Positions 15,099 to 22,937 of a DNA stretch of 41,890 bases are shown in pieces. Numbering within the stretch: position 1 is the first letter of the stretch; every line of letters starts with the position of its first letter. A program made the position numbers and the translations under genes. The notes under the pieces were generated by a model. The model made no database searches, had not been told where the DNA came from, and saw nothing but the letters and a program-made list of their open reading frames with translations. The DNA is from JBJXHG01 sp046160865. GTDB lineage: Bacteria; Planctomycetota; UBA1135; GCA-002686595. Where the stretch lies: NCBI GenBank assembly GCA_046160865.1, contig JBJXHG010000011.1, positions 1-41,890 of the forward strand, written 5' to 3'.

Positions 15099-17539
15099 CA
15101 GGCGCCCATTGTCACGAGGTGTTTGTCGACGCGAGCGGCGAGCTTTGCGACTTCACACGCGAGCTGCGGGAGCGGCGTGGCGTAGCGTTCGGCGAGCTGG
15201 CGGATGCGGTCGGTGAGCGTCTGCGATACGCGATCGAGCTCGCCTTGCACGTCTGCAGCAATCGTGGCCAGCCACTTGTCGTCCACCACGAGCGTCTTGA
15301 TCTCGTCTTCGCTGAGCTGCCCGTACTTCGCGGCCACCTTCTCCATCAGCCCATCCTGCGCGGTCTTCAACTTCGCGCTGGTGTCTGCTTCCTGCTCGCT
15401 CAGCCGCAGGTACTCCTGCAACAACTTGCGCTCATCTGCCGCGTCGCGGTCGGTCTTGACCTCCTTCAGCCGCGCGGCAACGGACGCCTTCGTGAGCTTG
15501 TCCTTTTCGTTCTTCGCGTCCTCGAGCAAGCCGCCTTCGCCGCCGTGCTCCTCGGCCAACTCTTCCATCTGCTGCTGGAGCGCAGCGATCCGCACCTCCA
15601 TCGCTTCGATCGCCGCCTGCTCCTTCGCGAAGTACCGCGCGATGACGAGCGCAGGCGGAATCAACTCGGCCTGATACTTCTTCTTCCCGAGGCTGAAGTC
15701 AGGCTTGGCTTTCGTCTTCTTGCTCTTGTCCTCGAGCATGAGCCGCGGCTGCGCTGCTTCGCGCCAACCATCGCCAGCGATGAGGTAGCAGTCGTCCTGC
15801 ATCGTCTCGGCCCAGTAATCCATCAGGTGCTGATAGATGTCGTAGGCATCGAGCAGCGGCGCCTTCTCGAACTTGGCGAGCAGATCCTCCGCGACCGTTT
15901 CGATGAGCTGCTTGGGATGGCCGTCCTTGGCAAACGCCTTGAGACGCGGCGCGTTGGCGGTCTCCCACTTCGTGAACAACCTCGTCGCGGATGCGTTGAA
16001 CGCCGTGAACTCCGCATGACCGAAGATCGCCGCCTTGATGTCCCCCGCAGCGACGCGCAGCTTGCAGTAGCCCGCTCGATCGGCCGGTTGAAACAACGCG
16101 GCCCGCACGCCGGGGATGACCTTCCAGTAGCGATCGAGCGCGTCGACATCGCGCTCAGGTATGCCACCGCGCAAGTGTCCGTCGATGTCCTGCAAGTCCT
16201 CCGGCTCGCTGCTGTCGATGTAGCGTGGAAGGTTCAGGTTGAAGTCGTTCTTCGCGTCGGCGATCTCGGTCACCGGCACCATGCGCGCGTAGCCCGCGAT
16301 CTCCACCTGGCGTGTGAACGTGTCCACGACGCGATGAATGTCCTGCTCGCGCAGCCGATTCTTCGGACCATCCTTGATGAAGCCCTTGGACGCGTCGACC
16401 AAGAAAATGCCCTTGCGCGAGGCCGCGTGCTCTTTGTCCAGCACGACGATGCAGGCGGGAATCCCCGTGCCGTAGAACAGGTTCGCGGGCAGGCCGATGA
16501 TCCCTTTGATGAAGCCGCGCTGGACGAGGTTCTTGCGGATGACACCCTCCGCGTTGCCACGGAAGAGCACGCCGTGCGGGAGAATGCACGCGCCTTTACC
16601 GGTGCTCTTCAGTGAGCGCAGGATGTGCAGCAGGTACGCATAGTCGCCCTGTTTCGCTGGCGGCGTTCCGTAGTGCTCGAACCGACCGAACTGGTCGTTC
16701 GTCGCGTCGAGCCCGGTGCTCCAACGCTTGTCGCTGAAAGGCGGATTGGCGACCACGTAGTCAAACGTCTTGAGCTGGCCCGAGCTGTCGACGAAGTGCG
16801 GCGTCGTCAGCGTGTTGCCCTGCTTGACGAGCGCGGTCGGATTGTCGTGCAGGATCATGTTCATCCGCGCGAGGCCGGACGTCGCCGCGTCCTTCTCCTG
16901 CCCGTAGAGCGTGACCTTGGCACTGGCCGCGTCGCCGACCTTCAGAAGCAGCGACCCCGAGCCACACGTCGGGTCGTACACGGTCGTGTCGTTGCTCGTC
17001 TTGGCGCTGCCGATGCCCAGCACCTTCGCCATGATCCGACTGACTTCCGCCGGCGTGTAGAACTGCCCCTTGCTCTTGCCACTCTCCGTGGCGAAGTGGC
17101 GCATCAGATACTCGTAGGCGTCGCCGAGAATGTCGTCGCCTTCCGCGCGGTTCTTGGAGAAGTCGAGCGCGGGGTTCTCGAAGATCGCGATGAGATTGGT
17201 GAGCCGATCCACCATCTCCTTGCCGCTTCCGAGCTTCGTTGCGTCGTTGAAGTCCGGGTAGTCGGAGAGCTTGTTCGCGCTGAACAGCGGCCCAATGATC
17301 TTCTTGTTGATCTGGTCGCCGATGTCGCTCTTGCCCTTGAGCGCGACCATGTCCTTGAAGCTCGCGCCCGGCGGAATCGTGATCGGAGCGAACGGAGTGC
17401 CCGCGTACTTGTCGCTTACGTACTTCACGAACAGCAGCACGAGGACGTAGTCCTTGTACTGGCTTGCATCCATGCCGCCGCGCAGCTCGTCGCAGCTGGA
17501 CCAGAGGGATGAGTAGAGTTCGGACTTCTTGATCGCCAT
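15098..17539 (-). CDS. hsdM: Type I DNA adenine methyltransferase HsdM (long form)
   Basis: 813 residues from ATG 17539 (MAIKKSELYSSLW); the open frame runs 27 codons further without family similarity. The N-terminal helical domain (about 5-150) is typical HsdM_N (DASQYKDYVLVLLFVKYVSDK). SAM-binding motif I is DPTCGSG (189-195) and the N6-adenine motif is NPPF (265-268), preceded by KGQFYTP (158-163). The enzyme methylates adenine in the site chosen by HsdS. It is much longer than the roughly 500-530 residues of EcoKI-type HsdM. The extra C-terminal 330 residues include a Glu/Lys/Gln-rich coiled-coil stretch (EVRIAALQQQMEELAEEH). First gene of the operon. Because hsdR is broken, this methylase may be the main remaining activity. 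Confidence 0.95.
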   Translation of the reverse strand: MAIKKSELYSSLWSSCDELRGGMDASQYKDYVLVLLFVKYVSDKYAGTPFAPITIPPGASFKDMVALKGKSDIGDQINKKIIGPLFSANKLSDYPDFNDATKLGSGKEMVDRLTNLIAIFENPALDFSKNRAEGDDILGDAYEYLMRHFATESGKSKGQFYTPAEVSRIMAKVLGIGSAKTSNDTTVYDPTCGSGSLLLKVGDAASAKVTLYGQEKDAATSGLARMNMILHDNPTALVKQGNTLTTPHFVDSSGQLKTFDYVVANPPFSDKRWSTGLDATNDQFGRFEHYGTPPAKQGDYAYLLHILRSLKSTGKGACILPHGVLFRGNAEGVIRKNLVQRGFIKGIIGLPANLFYGTGIPACIVVLDKEHAASRKGIFLVDASKGFIKDGPKNRLREQDIHRVVDTFTRQVEIAGYARMVPVTEIADAKNDFNLNLPRYIDSSEPEDLQDIDGHLRGGIPERDVDALDRYWKVIPGVRAALFQPADRAGYCKLRVAAGDIKAAIFGHAEFTAFNASATRLFTKWETANAPRLKAFAKDGHPKQLIETVAEDLLAKFEKAPLLDAYDIYQHLMDYWAETMQDDCYLIAGDGWREAAQPRLMLEDKSKKTKAKPDFSLGKKKYQAELIPPALVIARYFAKEQAAIEAMEVRIAALQQQMEELAEEHGGEGGLLEDAKNEKDKLTKASVAARLKEVKTDRDAADERKLLQEYLRLSEQEADTSAKLKTAQDGLMEKVAAKYGQLSEDEIKTLVVDDKWLATIAADVQGELDRVSQTLTDRIRQLAERYATPLPQLACEVAKLAARVDKHLVTMGA

Positions 17540-17874
17540 GACTACGTGGTTCGCGCTTGCGTGGGCATCGCCTAAGCGAGGTCTTCGACGGGGTGTTCTT
17601 GGGCGCGTCCGCTGGAACACCGGGGCTCGGGAAGAGGGGGCGCCAGCGTGATCGTGAAACCGCCGCTCGATCCTGCGGAGCTACAGGTGCTCGGCGCGCA
17701 ACAGTATCGCGTTGGAGCGAACGTTTGGAGAGCGCGTCGCGGCGAAGTCGGCCCGACGGCTCACGCCCGCGCACGGAGTCTTGCGCGCACGTCGCGATCG
17801 ACTCGGGCGAGCGGAACGACGATTGGCGTGCCGACGCCGCGACGTTAGCGTCGCCGTCTGCACGGATCCGCGCC
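17540..17874. other. Divergent intergenic region hsdM / methyltransferase
   Basis: 335 bp between two divergent genes. It should hold both promoters. I can point to only one signal: a 7-bp inverted repeat at 17592-17621 upstream of hsdM. No tRNA, second attachment repeat or integrase is visible at this right edge of the restriction island. Confidence 0.45.
17592..17621. promoter_or_regulatory. Possible operator upstream of hsdM
   Basis: GGTGTTC (17592-17598) and GAACACC (17615-17621) form a perfect 7-bp inverted repeat with 16 bp between the arms, about 53 bp upstream of the hsdM start. No controller-protein gene is present, and a chance repeat is possible. Confidence 0.2.
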
Positions 17875-18690
17875 ATGCCCGAGCCCGACGAATACATCCT
17901 CGGTGTCGATCAGGAAGAGCTCGACCGCCTGCACTTCCAGCACAAGGTGTGGACGCAGGCGGCGTACGAGGTGTTTCAGCTCGCCGGACTGCGCGCCGGA
18001 CACACCGTGCTCGATCTCGGCTGCGGCCCCGGCTTCACGAGCTTCGAGCTCGCGCACGTCGTCGGCAACGACGGGCGCGTGATCGCGCGCGACCAAAGTG
18101 CGCGCTTCCTCGACTTCTTGCGCGCCGAGTGCGTGCGTCGTTCGATTCACAACATCGAAGCGAGTCTCGGCCCCGTCGAGGAGCTCGCGCTCGCACCGGA
18201 CAGCATCGACGCTGCCTACGCGCGCTGGTTGTTCTGCTGGTTGCCGGATCCCGGCCGCGCGCTCGCGCTCGTGGCTCGCGCGGTGAAGCCGGGCGGTGTC
18301 ATCGTGTTGCAGGAGTACTTCGATTGGGGCTCGATGCGCTTGATGCCGGCGAGTGATGTCTTCGATCGCAGTGTGTTGGCTTGCATGCGCAGCTGGCACG
18401 AAAGCGGAGGACGGATCGACGTCGCGGCCGACGTACCGGCACTCGCGAACGACGCCGGCCTGCGCGTCGCGCACTTCCAGCCCCGAGCGCGCATCGGAGC
18501 CGTCGGATCGCTCGAGTGGCGCTGGCTCGGCGCGTTCTTCCGGAGCTATCTCCCGCGACTCGTCGAGCGCGGTTCGCTCCGCACGAGCGATTTCGACGCG
18601 CACGAGCGCGAGTGGCAGGCGCGGACGCGCGCCGACGCGAGCTTCATCTACGCGCCGGTGATGGCGGACGTCTTGCTCACGAAACCGTGA
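17875..18690 (+). CDS. Class I SAM-dependent methyltransferase
   Basis: 271 residues from ATG 17875; the frame is open back to 17557, but that part has no similarity and the domain begins at MPEPDEYILGVDQEELDRL. SAM motif I is VLDLGCGPGFTS (45-56). The acidic residue after strand 2 lies in VIARDQSARFLDF, motif II/post-I is IDAAYARWLFCWLPDP, and motif III is VKPGGVIVLQEYFDW. The opening EYILGVDQEELDRLxFQHxxW is typical of UbiE/COQ5-like small-molecule methyltransferases of uncertain substrate. The C-terminal third (LEWRWLGAFFRSYLPRLVERG) is helical and probably caps the substrate pocket. It stands alone, divergent from hsdM. Substrate unknown. Confidence 0.88.
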   Translation: MPEPDEYILGVDQEELDRLHFQHKVWTQAAYEVFQLAGLRAGHTVLDLGCGPGFTSFELAHVVGNDGRVIARDQSARFLDFLRAECVRRSIHNIEASLGPVEELALAPDSIDAAYARWLFCWLPDPGRALALVARAVKPGGVIVLQEYFDWGSMRLMPASDVFDRSVLACMRSWHESGGRIDVAADVPALANDAGLRVAHFQPRARIGAVGSLEWRWLGAFFRSYLPRLVERGSLRTSDFDAHEREWQARTRADASFIYAPVMADVLLTKP

Positions 18691-18986
18691 GCGCCGACGG
18701 CGAGTCGCTCGCGGCTGAGTAGGCAATCGTTTCCGGGCGAGCTCGTCCACGCCATGGCTGCAGGAGCGCAACAGCCGGCGGGTGTGTCGTCGAGTTCTGT
18801 CCCGCTCCGCGGCGACCTCGAGCGGGTCACTCCGTTGCGCTCGGTCGGGACCCGCTTCCGTCGCGGCGTGAGGAGAGACGCGGGCTCGCAGTCTCAAGGC
18901 GTTCCTTTCCGGCGTCGAAAGAGGTGCTTCCGCGGCATCGTTCGCCACCGCCCCCGGGGTGAGCCGGCGCGTGCCGCGAGCTCCTC

Positions 18987-19550
18987 TTGGACGACGCCCA
19001 GACCTCCGCCCCCGCCGTTCGGCCGCCGCTGTTGGACCAGTCGCCCGCGCGTGCGAAGCGCGAGCGGTGGCTGCACGTCGTCATGGCCATCGTCGTCGCC
19101 GCTCTCCTTTTGATCGTCGTGGCGATCCCGAGCGTCGGGCAGCGGAGCAGCACCGGACCGGACTCAGACTTGAGTCGTGCGCGGGCCGCGCTGAACGAAC
19201 TCCGGCGGGCGATCGGCCGGTACCGATACGACCACGGAGTCTGGCCGGGCGCCTCGTGCGGCGACGTCGAAGACGCTGGCGCGTGCTTCGCGCGCCAGCT
19301 CACGCACGCGTCGAACGCCGCGGGCGCCTTCGCCGCGAGCTCGGTGGGTGCGGACTTCGGCCCGTATCTACATGGCTATTTGCCAACGAACCCGCTGAAT
19401 GGGCTGTCGAGCGTGCTCTTGCTTCCCGACGCGCAGGATCGGCCCTCGCCTGCGGATGGGAAGAGCGGATGGATCTACCGTCCATCGACGGGAGAGCTGT
19501 GGATCAACGCGCCGGGAGAAGCTGATGGCGTGCGCTTCATCGATCTGTGA
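18987..19550 (+). CDS. Pseudopilin-like (GspG-type) single-pass membrane protein
   Basis: 187 residues; the start is uncertain (TTG 18987 used; ATG 19083 inside the hydrophobic segment is unlikely). One transmembrane helix at about 31-50 follows a basic RAKRERW stretch. A helix (SRARAALNELRRAIGRYRYDHGVWPG) and a C-terminal beta part (FGPYLHGYLPTNPLNG...SGWIYRPSTGELWINAPG) fit the type II secretion major-pseudopilin GspG fold, in which the globular part binds calcium. The prepilin peptidase motif Gly-Phe-xxx-Glu is absent, so it is probably not processed in the classic way. It overlaps or directly precedes a second pilin-like gene carrying that motif. Inferred role: part of a pilus-like or type II-like assembly. 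The rest of the machinery is not in this window. Confidence 0.65.
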   Translation: MDDAQTSAPAVRPPLLDQSPARAKRERWLHVVMAIVVAALLLIVVAIPSVGQRSSTGPDSDLSRARAALNELRRAIGRYRYDHGVWPGASCGDVEDAGACFARQLTHASNAAGAFAASSVGADFGPYLHGYLPTNPLNGLSSVLLLPDAQDRPSPADGKSGWIYRPSTGELWINAPGEADGVRFIDL

Positions 19551-20079
19551 CCGACGAGTGACGAGCGCGACGACGCTCTGCGCCTTCTCCGCGGAGCGTC
19601 GCCGAAGTCGCCAAGCCGGTTTCACGATCCTCGAGCTGTCCGTGGTTCTGCTCGCGATCGCGTGCACCGCAGCACTGTCGATCACGGCGTACTTCTCGCG
19701 CGGCGAGGTCACGCTCGACAGCGCGGCCGCGCTGCTCACGGAGGACCTGCGCACCGCGCAGGCGCGTGCAGCGCTGATGCGCCGACCGGTGATGTTCCAC
19801 TTCGACCGGGACGGCGGCGGTTACGAGTGCGTGGACATGCCGCGCAACGCCGAGCTCGTCGAGGCCGAGCGCCCCGGACCGCGGCGCCTCTACGATCGGG
19901 ACGGTGTATTCGAAGGCGTGCGAATCACGCGCGTCGATCTCGCCGGCCGGGACCACGTGCTGTTCCAGCCCGACGGGTCAGTCGCGTTCGGCGGACGGAT
20001 CACGCTCGGGTTCGAGGGCGACTCGCGCACGGTCGAGCTCGAGAGCGGTCGCAGCTGGATCCGCCTCGCGCCCCCCTGA
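19525..20079 (+). CDS. Prepilin-type GspH-like pseudopilin
   Basis: 184 residues from ATG 19525, preceded by GGGAG at a good distance; GTG 19558, just after the upstream stop, is the alternative. The type III/IV prepilin signal is clear: basic leader RRRSRQAG, cut before F33, then FTILELSVVLLAIACTAALS with Glu at +5. The remainder (DSAAALLTEDLRTAQARAALMRRPVMFHF, then FQPDGSVAFGGRITLGF) matches the GspH/FimT family of minor pseudopilins. Such subunits sit at the tip of type II secretion pseudopili or type IV pili. The gene overlaps the end of the pilin-like gene upstream by about 26 nt, so the two are co-translated. They look like an orphan pair. Confidence 0.8.
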   Translation: MACASSICDRRVTSATTLCAFSAERRRSRQAGFTILELSVVLLAIACTAALSITAYFSRGEVTLDSAAALLTEDLRTAQARAALMRRPVMFHFDRDGGGYECVDMPRNAELVEAERPGPRRLYDRDGVFEGVRITRVDLAGRDHVLFQPDGSVAFGGRITLGFEGDSRTVELESGRSWIRLAPP

Positions 20080-20431
20080 GCTCCGGCGCGCGGGCCGCGA
20101 ACCGTCTGTCCCCGTTCATTGTGCTTGGAAGACTCGGCGAGGTCCGCGTGCCAAGCACTTGCGATCGCTCGAAGCCCGACGCCTCGGCGCGCACGCCACG
20201 ACGCACGCAAGTCGCGTTGCAGCAACGGCTGCTGGCCGCGTCGAGCACAATGAAGTAGCCCAGCTCCCTGCCGCTCTCCCCGAACTCGGCCGCCGCCGCG
20301 CTGCGCCGGGGCGGCAAAAAAAGTCGGAGAACACGGGCCGGACGCCGCGCCGCGCTTCGTACTGATGTCGACGGGACAGAGGCGACGGCTCCGAAACGTT
20401 CCCTCGCGAGCGCGTCGACCAACCTGCCGGC
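20080..20431. other. Intergenic region with nested inverted repeats
   Basis: 350 bp without a convincing gene. It contains the paired repeats at 20115-20254 and, at 20315-20321, a run of seven A in CGGCAAAAAAAG. That run has the same context as the tail of the terminator at 20432-20468, but no usable stem is found beside it. Confidence 0.45.
20115..20254. other. Candidate RNA fold: closing 11-bp stem over 140 nt
   Basis: TTCATTGTGCT (20115-20125) is perfectly complementary to AGCACAATGAA (20244-20254). Inside, GTGCTTGG (20121-20128) is complementary to CCAAGCAC (20151-20158). The two pairings share GTGCT and so exclude each other, as in an alternative-fold switch. No promoter, terminator or known motif was recognised. 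Confidence 0.25.
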
Positions 20432-20468
20432 AAAAAAAGGGAGTCGTCTCTGGTTCAGAGACGACTCC
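20432..20468 (-). terminator. Rho-independent terminator
   Basis: On the minus strand GGAGTCGTCTCT pairs perfectly with AGAGACGACTCC (12 bp) around a 5-nt loop and is followed directly by seven T. It ends the candidate small RNA and could also stop read-through from the rhodanese gene. Confidence 0.9.
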
Positions 20469-20648
20469 GCGCGGGTCGTTGCTGATGCCGGGCATCAGCC
20501 GACGGCCGAGATCAGGTGGCAGAACCCGATCTCGGCGGCTCTGGAGTCAAGGCAGGGGTGACGCCAGAGCGCTGCGATGGGGATCGCAGCGACGGATGTT
20601 GGGTAACACCCGCACGCGGTACGAGGTGGCAGGACCTCGCACTGCGTG
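20432..20648 (-). ncRNA. Candidate structured small RNA with repeated CCUGCC loops
   Basis: About 217 nt on the minus strand with its own promoter-like sequence and terminator. Hairpins in transcript order: H1 20648-20613, a 15-bp stem with one mismatch and one wobble and loop CCUGCC; H2 20591-20570, 8-9 bp with loop CCCC; H3 20570-20538, 7+4 bp with the loop containing CCUGCC; H4 20536-20505, 9+3 bp with apical loop UCUGCC; H5 20503-20475, 8+4 bp; then the terminator. Three loops share YCUGCC, and H1 and H4 both close it with GGU/ACC. No reading frame explains the sequence, and it does not look like 6S, SRP, tmRNA or RNase P RNA. Repeated C-rich loops are typical of small RNAs that pair with purine-rich ribosome sites or titrate an RNA-binding protein. 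That function is inference. Confidence 0.6.
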
Positions 20649-20653
20649 TTCGA

Positions 20654-20683
20654 AATGTATCCGGGGAAGTCGGGAGGTGTCTA
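20654..20683 (-). promoter_or_regulatory. Sigma-70-like promoter for the small RNA
   Basis: Minus strand: TAGACA (20683-20678; 5 of 6 to TTGACA), 18 bp, then TACATT (20659-20654; 4 of 6 to TATAAT). The predicted start, about 7 nt downstream, falls at 20647-20648, exactly where the first hairpin begins. It lies between the rhodanese stop and the RNA. Confidence 0.45.
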
Positions 20684-20711
20684 CTGAGGATTTCATCGGG
20701 AGCGGATGGGA

Positions 20712-21251
20712 TCAGTAGGTCGGGATACTCGGATCGACGTGCAGCCGCCAGGCGTCGAGTCCGCCGCGAAGGCTGCGCACGTTGGTGAAGCCGTGGCCTT
20801 TGAAGTAGGCCGCGACGTCGAGGCTGCGCGCGCCGTCCTTGCAGGCGAACACGATCGAGCGCTCCTTCGGCAGGCTCATGTATCGAGCGGAATCCTCGTA
20901 ATCGAGCAGTTCTGCTTCGGGCAGACGCGCAGCTTCCCATTCCTGGGGAGCGCGCACGTCGACGAACGTGAAGTCGACGCGCTCGTCGAGCCACGCGCGC
21001 ACCTGCTGCGGGTCGACCTGCATGTTCGCGTCCATGTCCTGCGCGATGTGGATCGTGCGGATCACTTCGGCGACGTCGAGGATGTTGTGGTCCTTGCAGA
21101 CTTGCGCGAGCGTGTCGCTCGGCTGGAACCCGCACGCCGAGCAACCGCCGACGTGGTAGCGCTGAAAGAGCGCGCGCTGCGCGGCCGGCGCGACCGCGAG
21201 GATCTGCGCCATCGTCATATCGGGACGGATCGTGAGTTCTGCCTGCGCCAA
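20712..21251 (-). CDS. Rhodanese-like protein with N-terminal redox-disulfide domain
   Basis: 179 residues from TTG 21251, chosen because GGAGAG lies about 6 nt upstream; GTG 21296 is the alternative. Residues 5-70 resemble the DUF1858-like 'hybrid-cluster-associated redox disulfide' domain (IRPDMTMAQILAVAPAAQRAL...GGCSACGF), with C37 and C40 as a possible redox pair. Residues 80-179 are a rhodanese domain: FVDVRAPQEWEAARLPEA, the active-site loop CKDGARS (C137), and RSLRGGLDAW. Single-domain rhodaneses transfer sulfane sulfur to cyanide, thioredoxin or a biosynthetic acceptor; the fused Cys pair may reduce or accept the persulfide (inference). It is divergent from proS and followed by the candidate small RNA. 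Confidence 0.85.
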   Translation of the reverse strand: MAQAELTIRPDMTMAQILAVAPAAQRALFQRYHVGGCSACGFQPSDTLAQVCKDHNILDVAEVIRTIHIAQDMDANMQVDPQQVRAWLDERVDFTFVDVRAPQEWEAARLPEAELLDYEDSARYMSLPKERSIVFACKDGARSLDVAAYFKGHGFTNVRSLRGGLDAWRLHVDPSIPTY

Positions 21252-21433
21252 GGGACTCTCCGTGAGGGGAAGTCGGGGTCTATCACCGTCTGCCACGCTC
21301 GGTGATGACCCAAGTGTAACGCGCGTTGCGCACTTGTGGAGGCGCGGGCCGCGCGCAGAGGTGGCGTCGTTCGAGGGGCTCTTCTACGCTTCGCTCCCCG
21401 CGCGCCGGACGCACCCCCCCTCGGAGATCCCTC

Positions 21434-22936
21434 ATGTCGGAAGCCCGCATCACGCCACGCGCCGAGGACTACGCGCAGTGGTATCAGGACGTCATCCAGG
21501 AAGCCCAGCTCGCCGAGCCCGCCGGGGTGGTCAAAGGCTGCATGGTGATCCGCCCGCACGGCTACTCCATCTGGGAGAAGATGCAGGCCGACCTCGACCG
21601 GCGGTTCAAGGAGACGGGTCACCAGAACGCGTACTTCCCGCTGCTCATCCCACTCTCCTTCCTGGCCAAGGAGGCGAAGCACGTCGAAGGCTTCGCGATG
21701 GAAGTCGCGGTCGTCACGCACACCGGCCTGCGGGCGGTCGACGGCAAACTCGAGCTGAAGAACGAACTCGAGGAGCCCTACGTCATTCGGCCGACGTCGG
21801 AAACGATCATCGGTCACTTCTTCGCGAAGTGGATCGACTCGTACCGCGACCTGCCGCTCCTCTTGAACCAGTGGGCCAACGTGATGCGCTGGGAGCTGCG
21901 CACGCGCATCTTCCTCCGCACCGGTGAGTTCCTGTGGCAAGAGGGCCACACCGCGCACGCCTCGCACGAAGAGGCGGTCGAAGAGGTCGAGCGCATGCTC
22001 GGCGTGTATCGCGACTTCGCGCGCGAGATGATGGCCATGCCCGTCGTCTGTGGGCGCAAGAGCGCGAACGAGCGCTTCGCCGGTGCCGTCGACACGTTGT
22101 GCATCGAAGCGATGATGCAAGACGGCAAGGCGCTGCAAGCGGGCACGAGCCACGACCTCGGTCAGAATTTCGGCAAGGCCTTCAACGTCACGTTCCAGAC
22201 GAAGGAAGGCACGCGCGACTTCGTGTGGCAGACCTCGTGGGGTGCGAGCACGCGCCTCATCGGCGCGCTCGTGATGCTGCACTCCGACGACGACGGGCTC
22301 GTGCTGCCGCCGAAGCTCGCCCCGATCCACGTGGTGATCGTGCCGATCTACCGCAAGGACGACGAGAAGGCGCGCGTACACGAAGCGGCACAAGAGATCG
22401 CGCGCGAGCTGCGCGAAGACGGGCTCGTCGTGCGCGTCGACGACCGCGAGGGCATCAAGCCCGGCGCGAAGTACTACGAGTGGGAGCGCAAGGGCGTGCC
22501 CGTACGCGTCGAGCTCGGCCCACGCGACTTGGACGCGGGCACGGTGATGATCAAGCGGCGCGTCGCGCCGAAGGGTCCCGACGGCAAGCCGACGAAGGAG
22601 ACGCTGCCGCGCAAGGACGTCGGAGTCGCGATCGGCAAGGTGCTCGACGAGTTCCAAGAGTTCCTCTACGCGCGTGCGCAAGCGTTCCGCGAAGCCAACA
22701 CGGTGCGCGTCGACTCGTGGGCGGAGTTCGCGACGGTCTTCGCCGATCAAAGCTCGAAGTTCGTCTGGGCGCACTGGGACGGAACGACCGAAACGGAGCT
22801 CGCCATCAAGGACGCCACGAAGGCCACGATTCGCTGCATTCCGCTCGCAGGCGAAGGTCCGGCGCCCGAGTCCGGTCGCTGCATCAAGTCCGGCAAGCCG
22901 AGCTCGCAGCGCGTCTTGTTCTCCAAGAACTACTGA
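21434..22936 (+). CDS. proS: Prolyl-tRNA synthetase, archaeal/eukaryote-type
   Basis: 500 residues from ATG 21434, with GGAG 9 nt upstream. Class II motifs are present: motif 2 region VMRWELRTRIFLRTGEFLWQEGHTAHA with RPTSETIIG before it, and motif 3 GASTRLIGALVML. The anticodon-binding domain follows (about 290-390; APIHVVIVPIYRKDD), then a C-terminal domain (CIPLAGEGPAPESGRCIKSGK). There is no YbaK-type editing insertion, and the length of about 500 fits the short, archaeal-like ProRS (type 3) also found in Planctomycetes, Thermus and some others. It charges tRNA-Pro. The lipoprotein gene begins 2 nt after its stop (TGAGATG), so they are probably co-transcribed. Confidence 0.95.
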   Translation: MSEARITPRAEDYAQWYQDVIQEAQLAEPAGVVKGCMVIRPHGYSIWEKMQADLDRRFKETGHQNAYFPLLIPLSFLAKEAKHVEGFAMEVAVVTHTGLRAVDGKLELKNELEEPYVIRPTSETIIGHFFAKWIDSYRDLPLLLNQWANVMRWELRTRIFLRTGEFLWQEGHTAHASHEEAVEEVERMLGVYRDFAREMMAMPVVCGRKSANERFAGAVDTLCIEAMMQDGKALQAGTSHDLGQNFGKAFNVTFQTKEGTRDFVWQTSWGASTRLIGALVMLHSDDDGLVLPPKLAPIHVVIVPIYRKDDEKARVHEAAQEIARELREDGLVVRVDDREGIKPGAKYYEWERKGVPVRVELGPRDLDAGTVMIKRRVAPKGPDGKPTKETLPRKDVGVAIGKVLDEFQEFLYARAQAFREANTVRVDSWAEFATVFADQSSKFVWAHWDGTTETELAIKDATKATIRCIPLAGEGPAPESGRCIKSGKPSSQRVLFSKNY

Positions 22937-22937
22937 G

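Noticed and set aside
17592..17660. Right attachment site copying the tRNA-Arg 3' end
   Set aside because: There is a G-rich run ending in CGCCA, but it does not match the tRNA 3' sequence beyond chance.
18770..18890. Another copy of the dispersed element (GTGAGGAGAGACGCGGGCTCG near 18868)
   Set aside because: Resemblance is limited to a gapped end-like stretch; no second end or internal blocks line up.
20432..20715. 6S, SRP, tmRNA or RNase P RNA
   Set aside because: None of the conserved signatures I know for these RNAs is present on either strand, and the chain-of-hairpins architecture differs from all of them.
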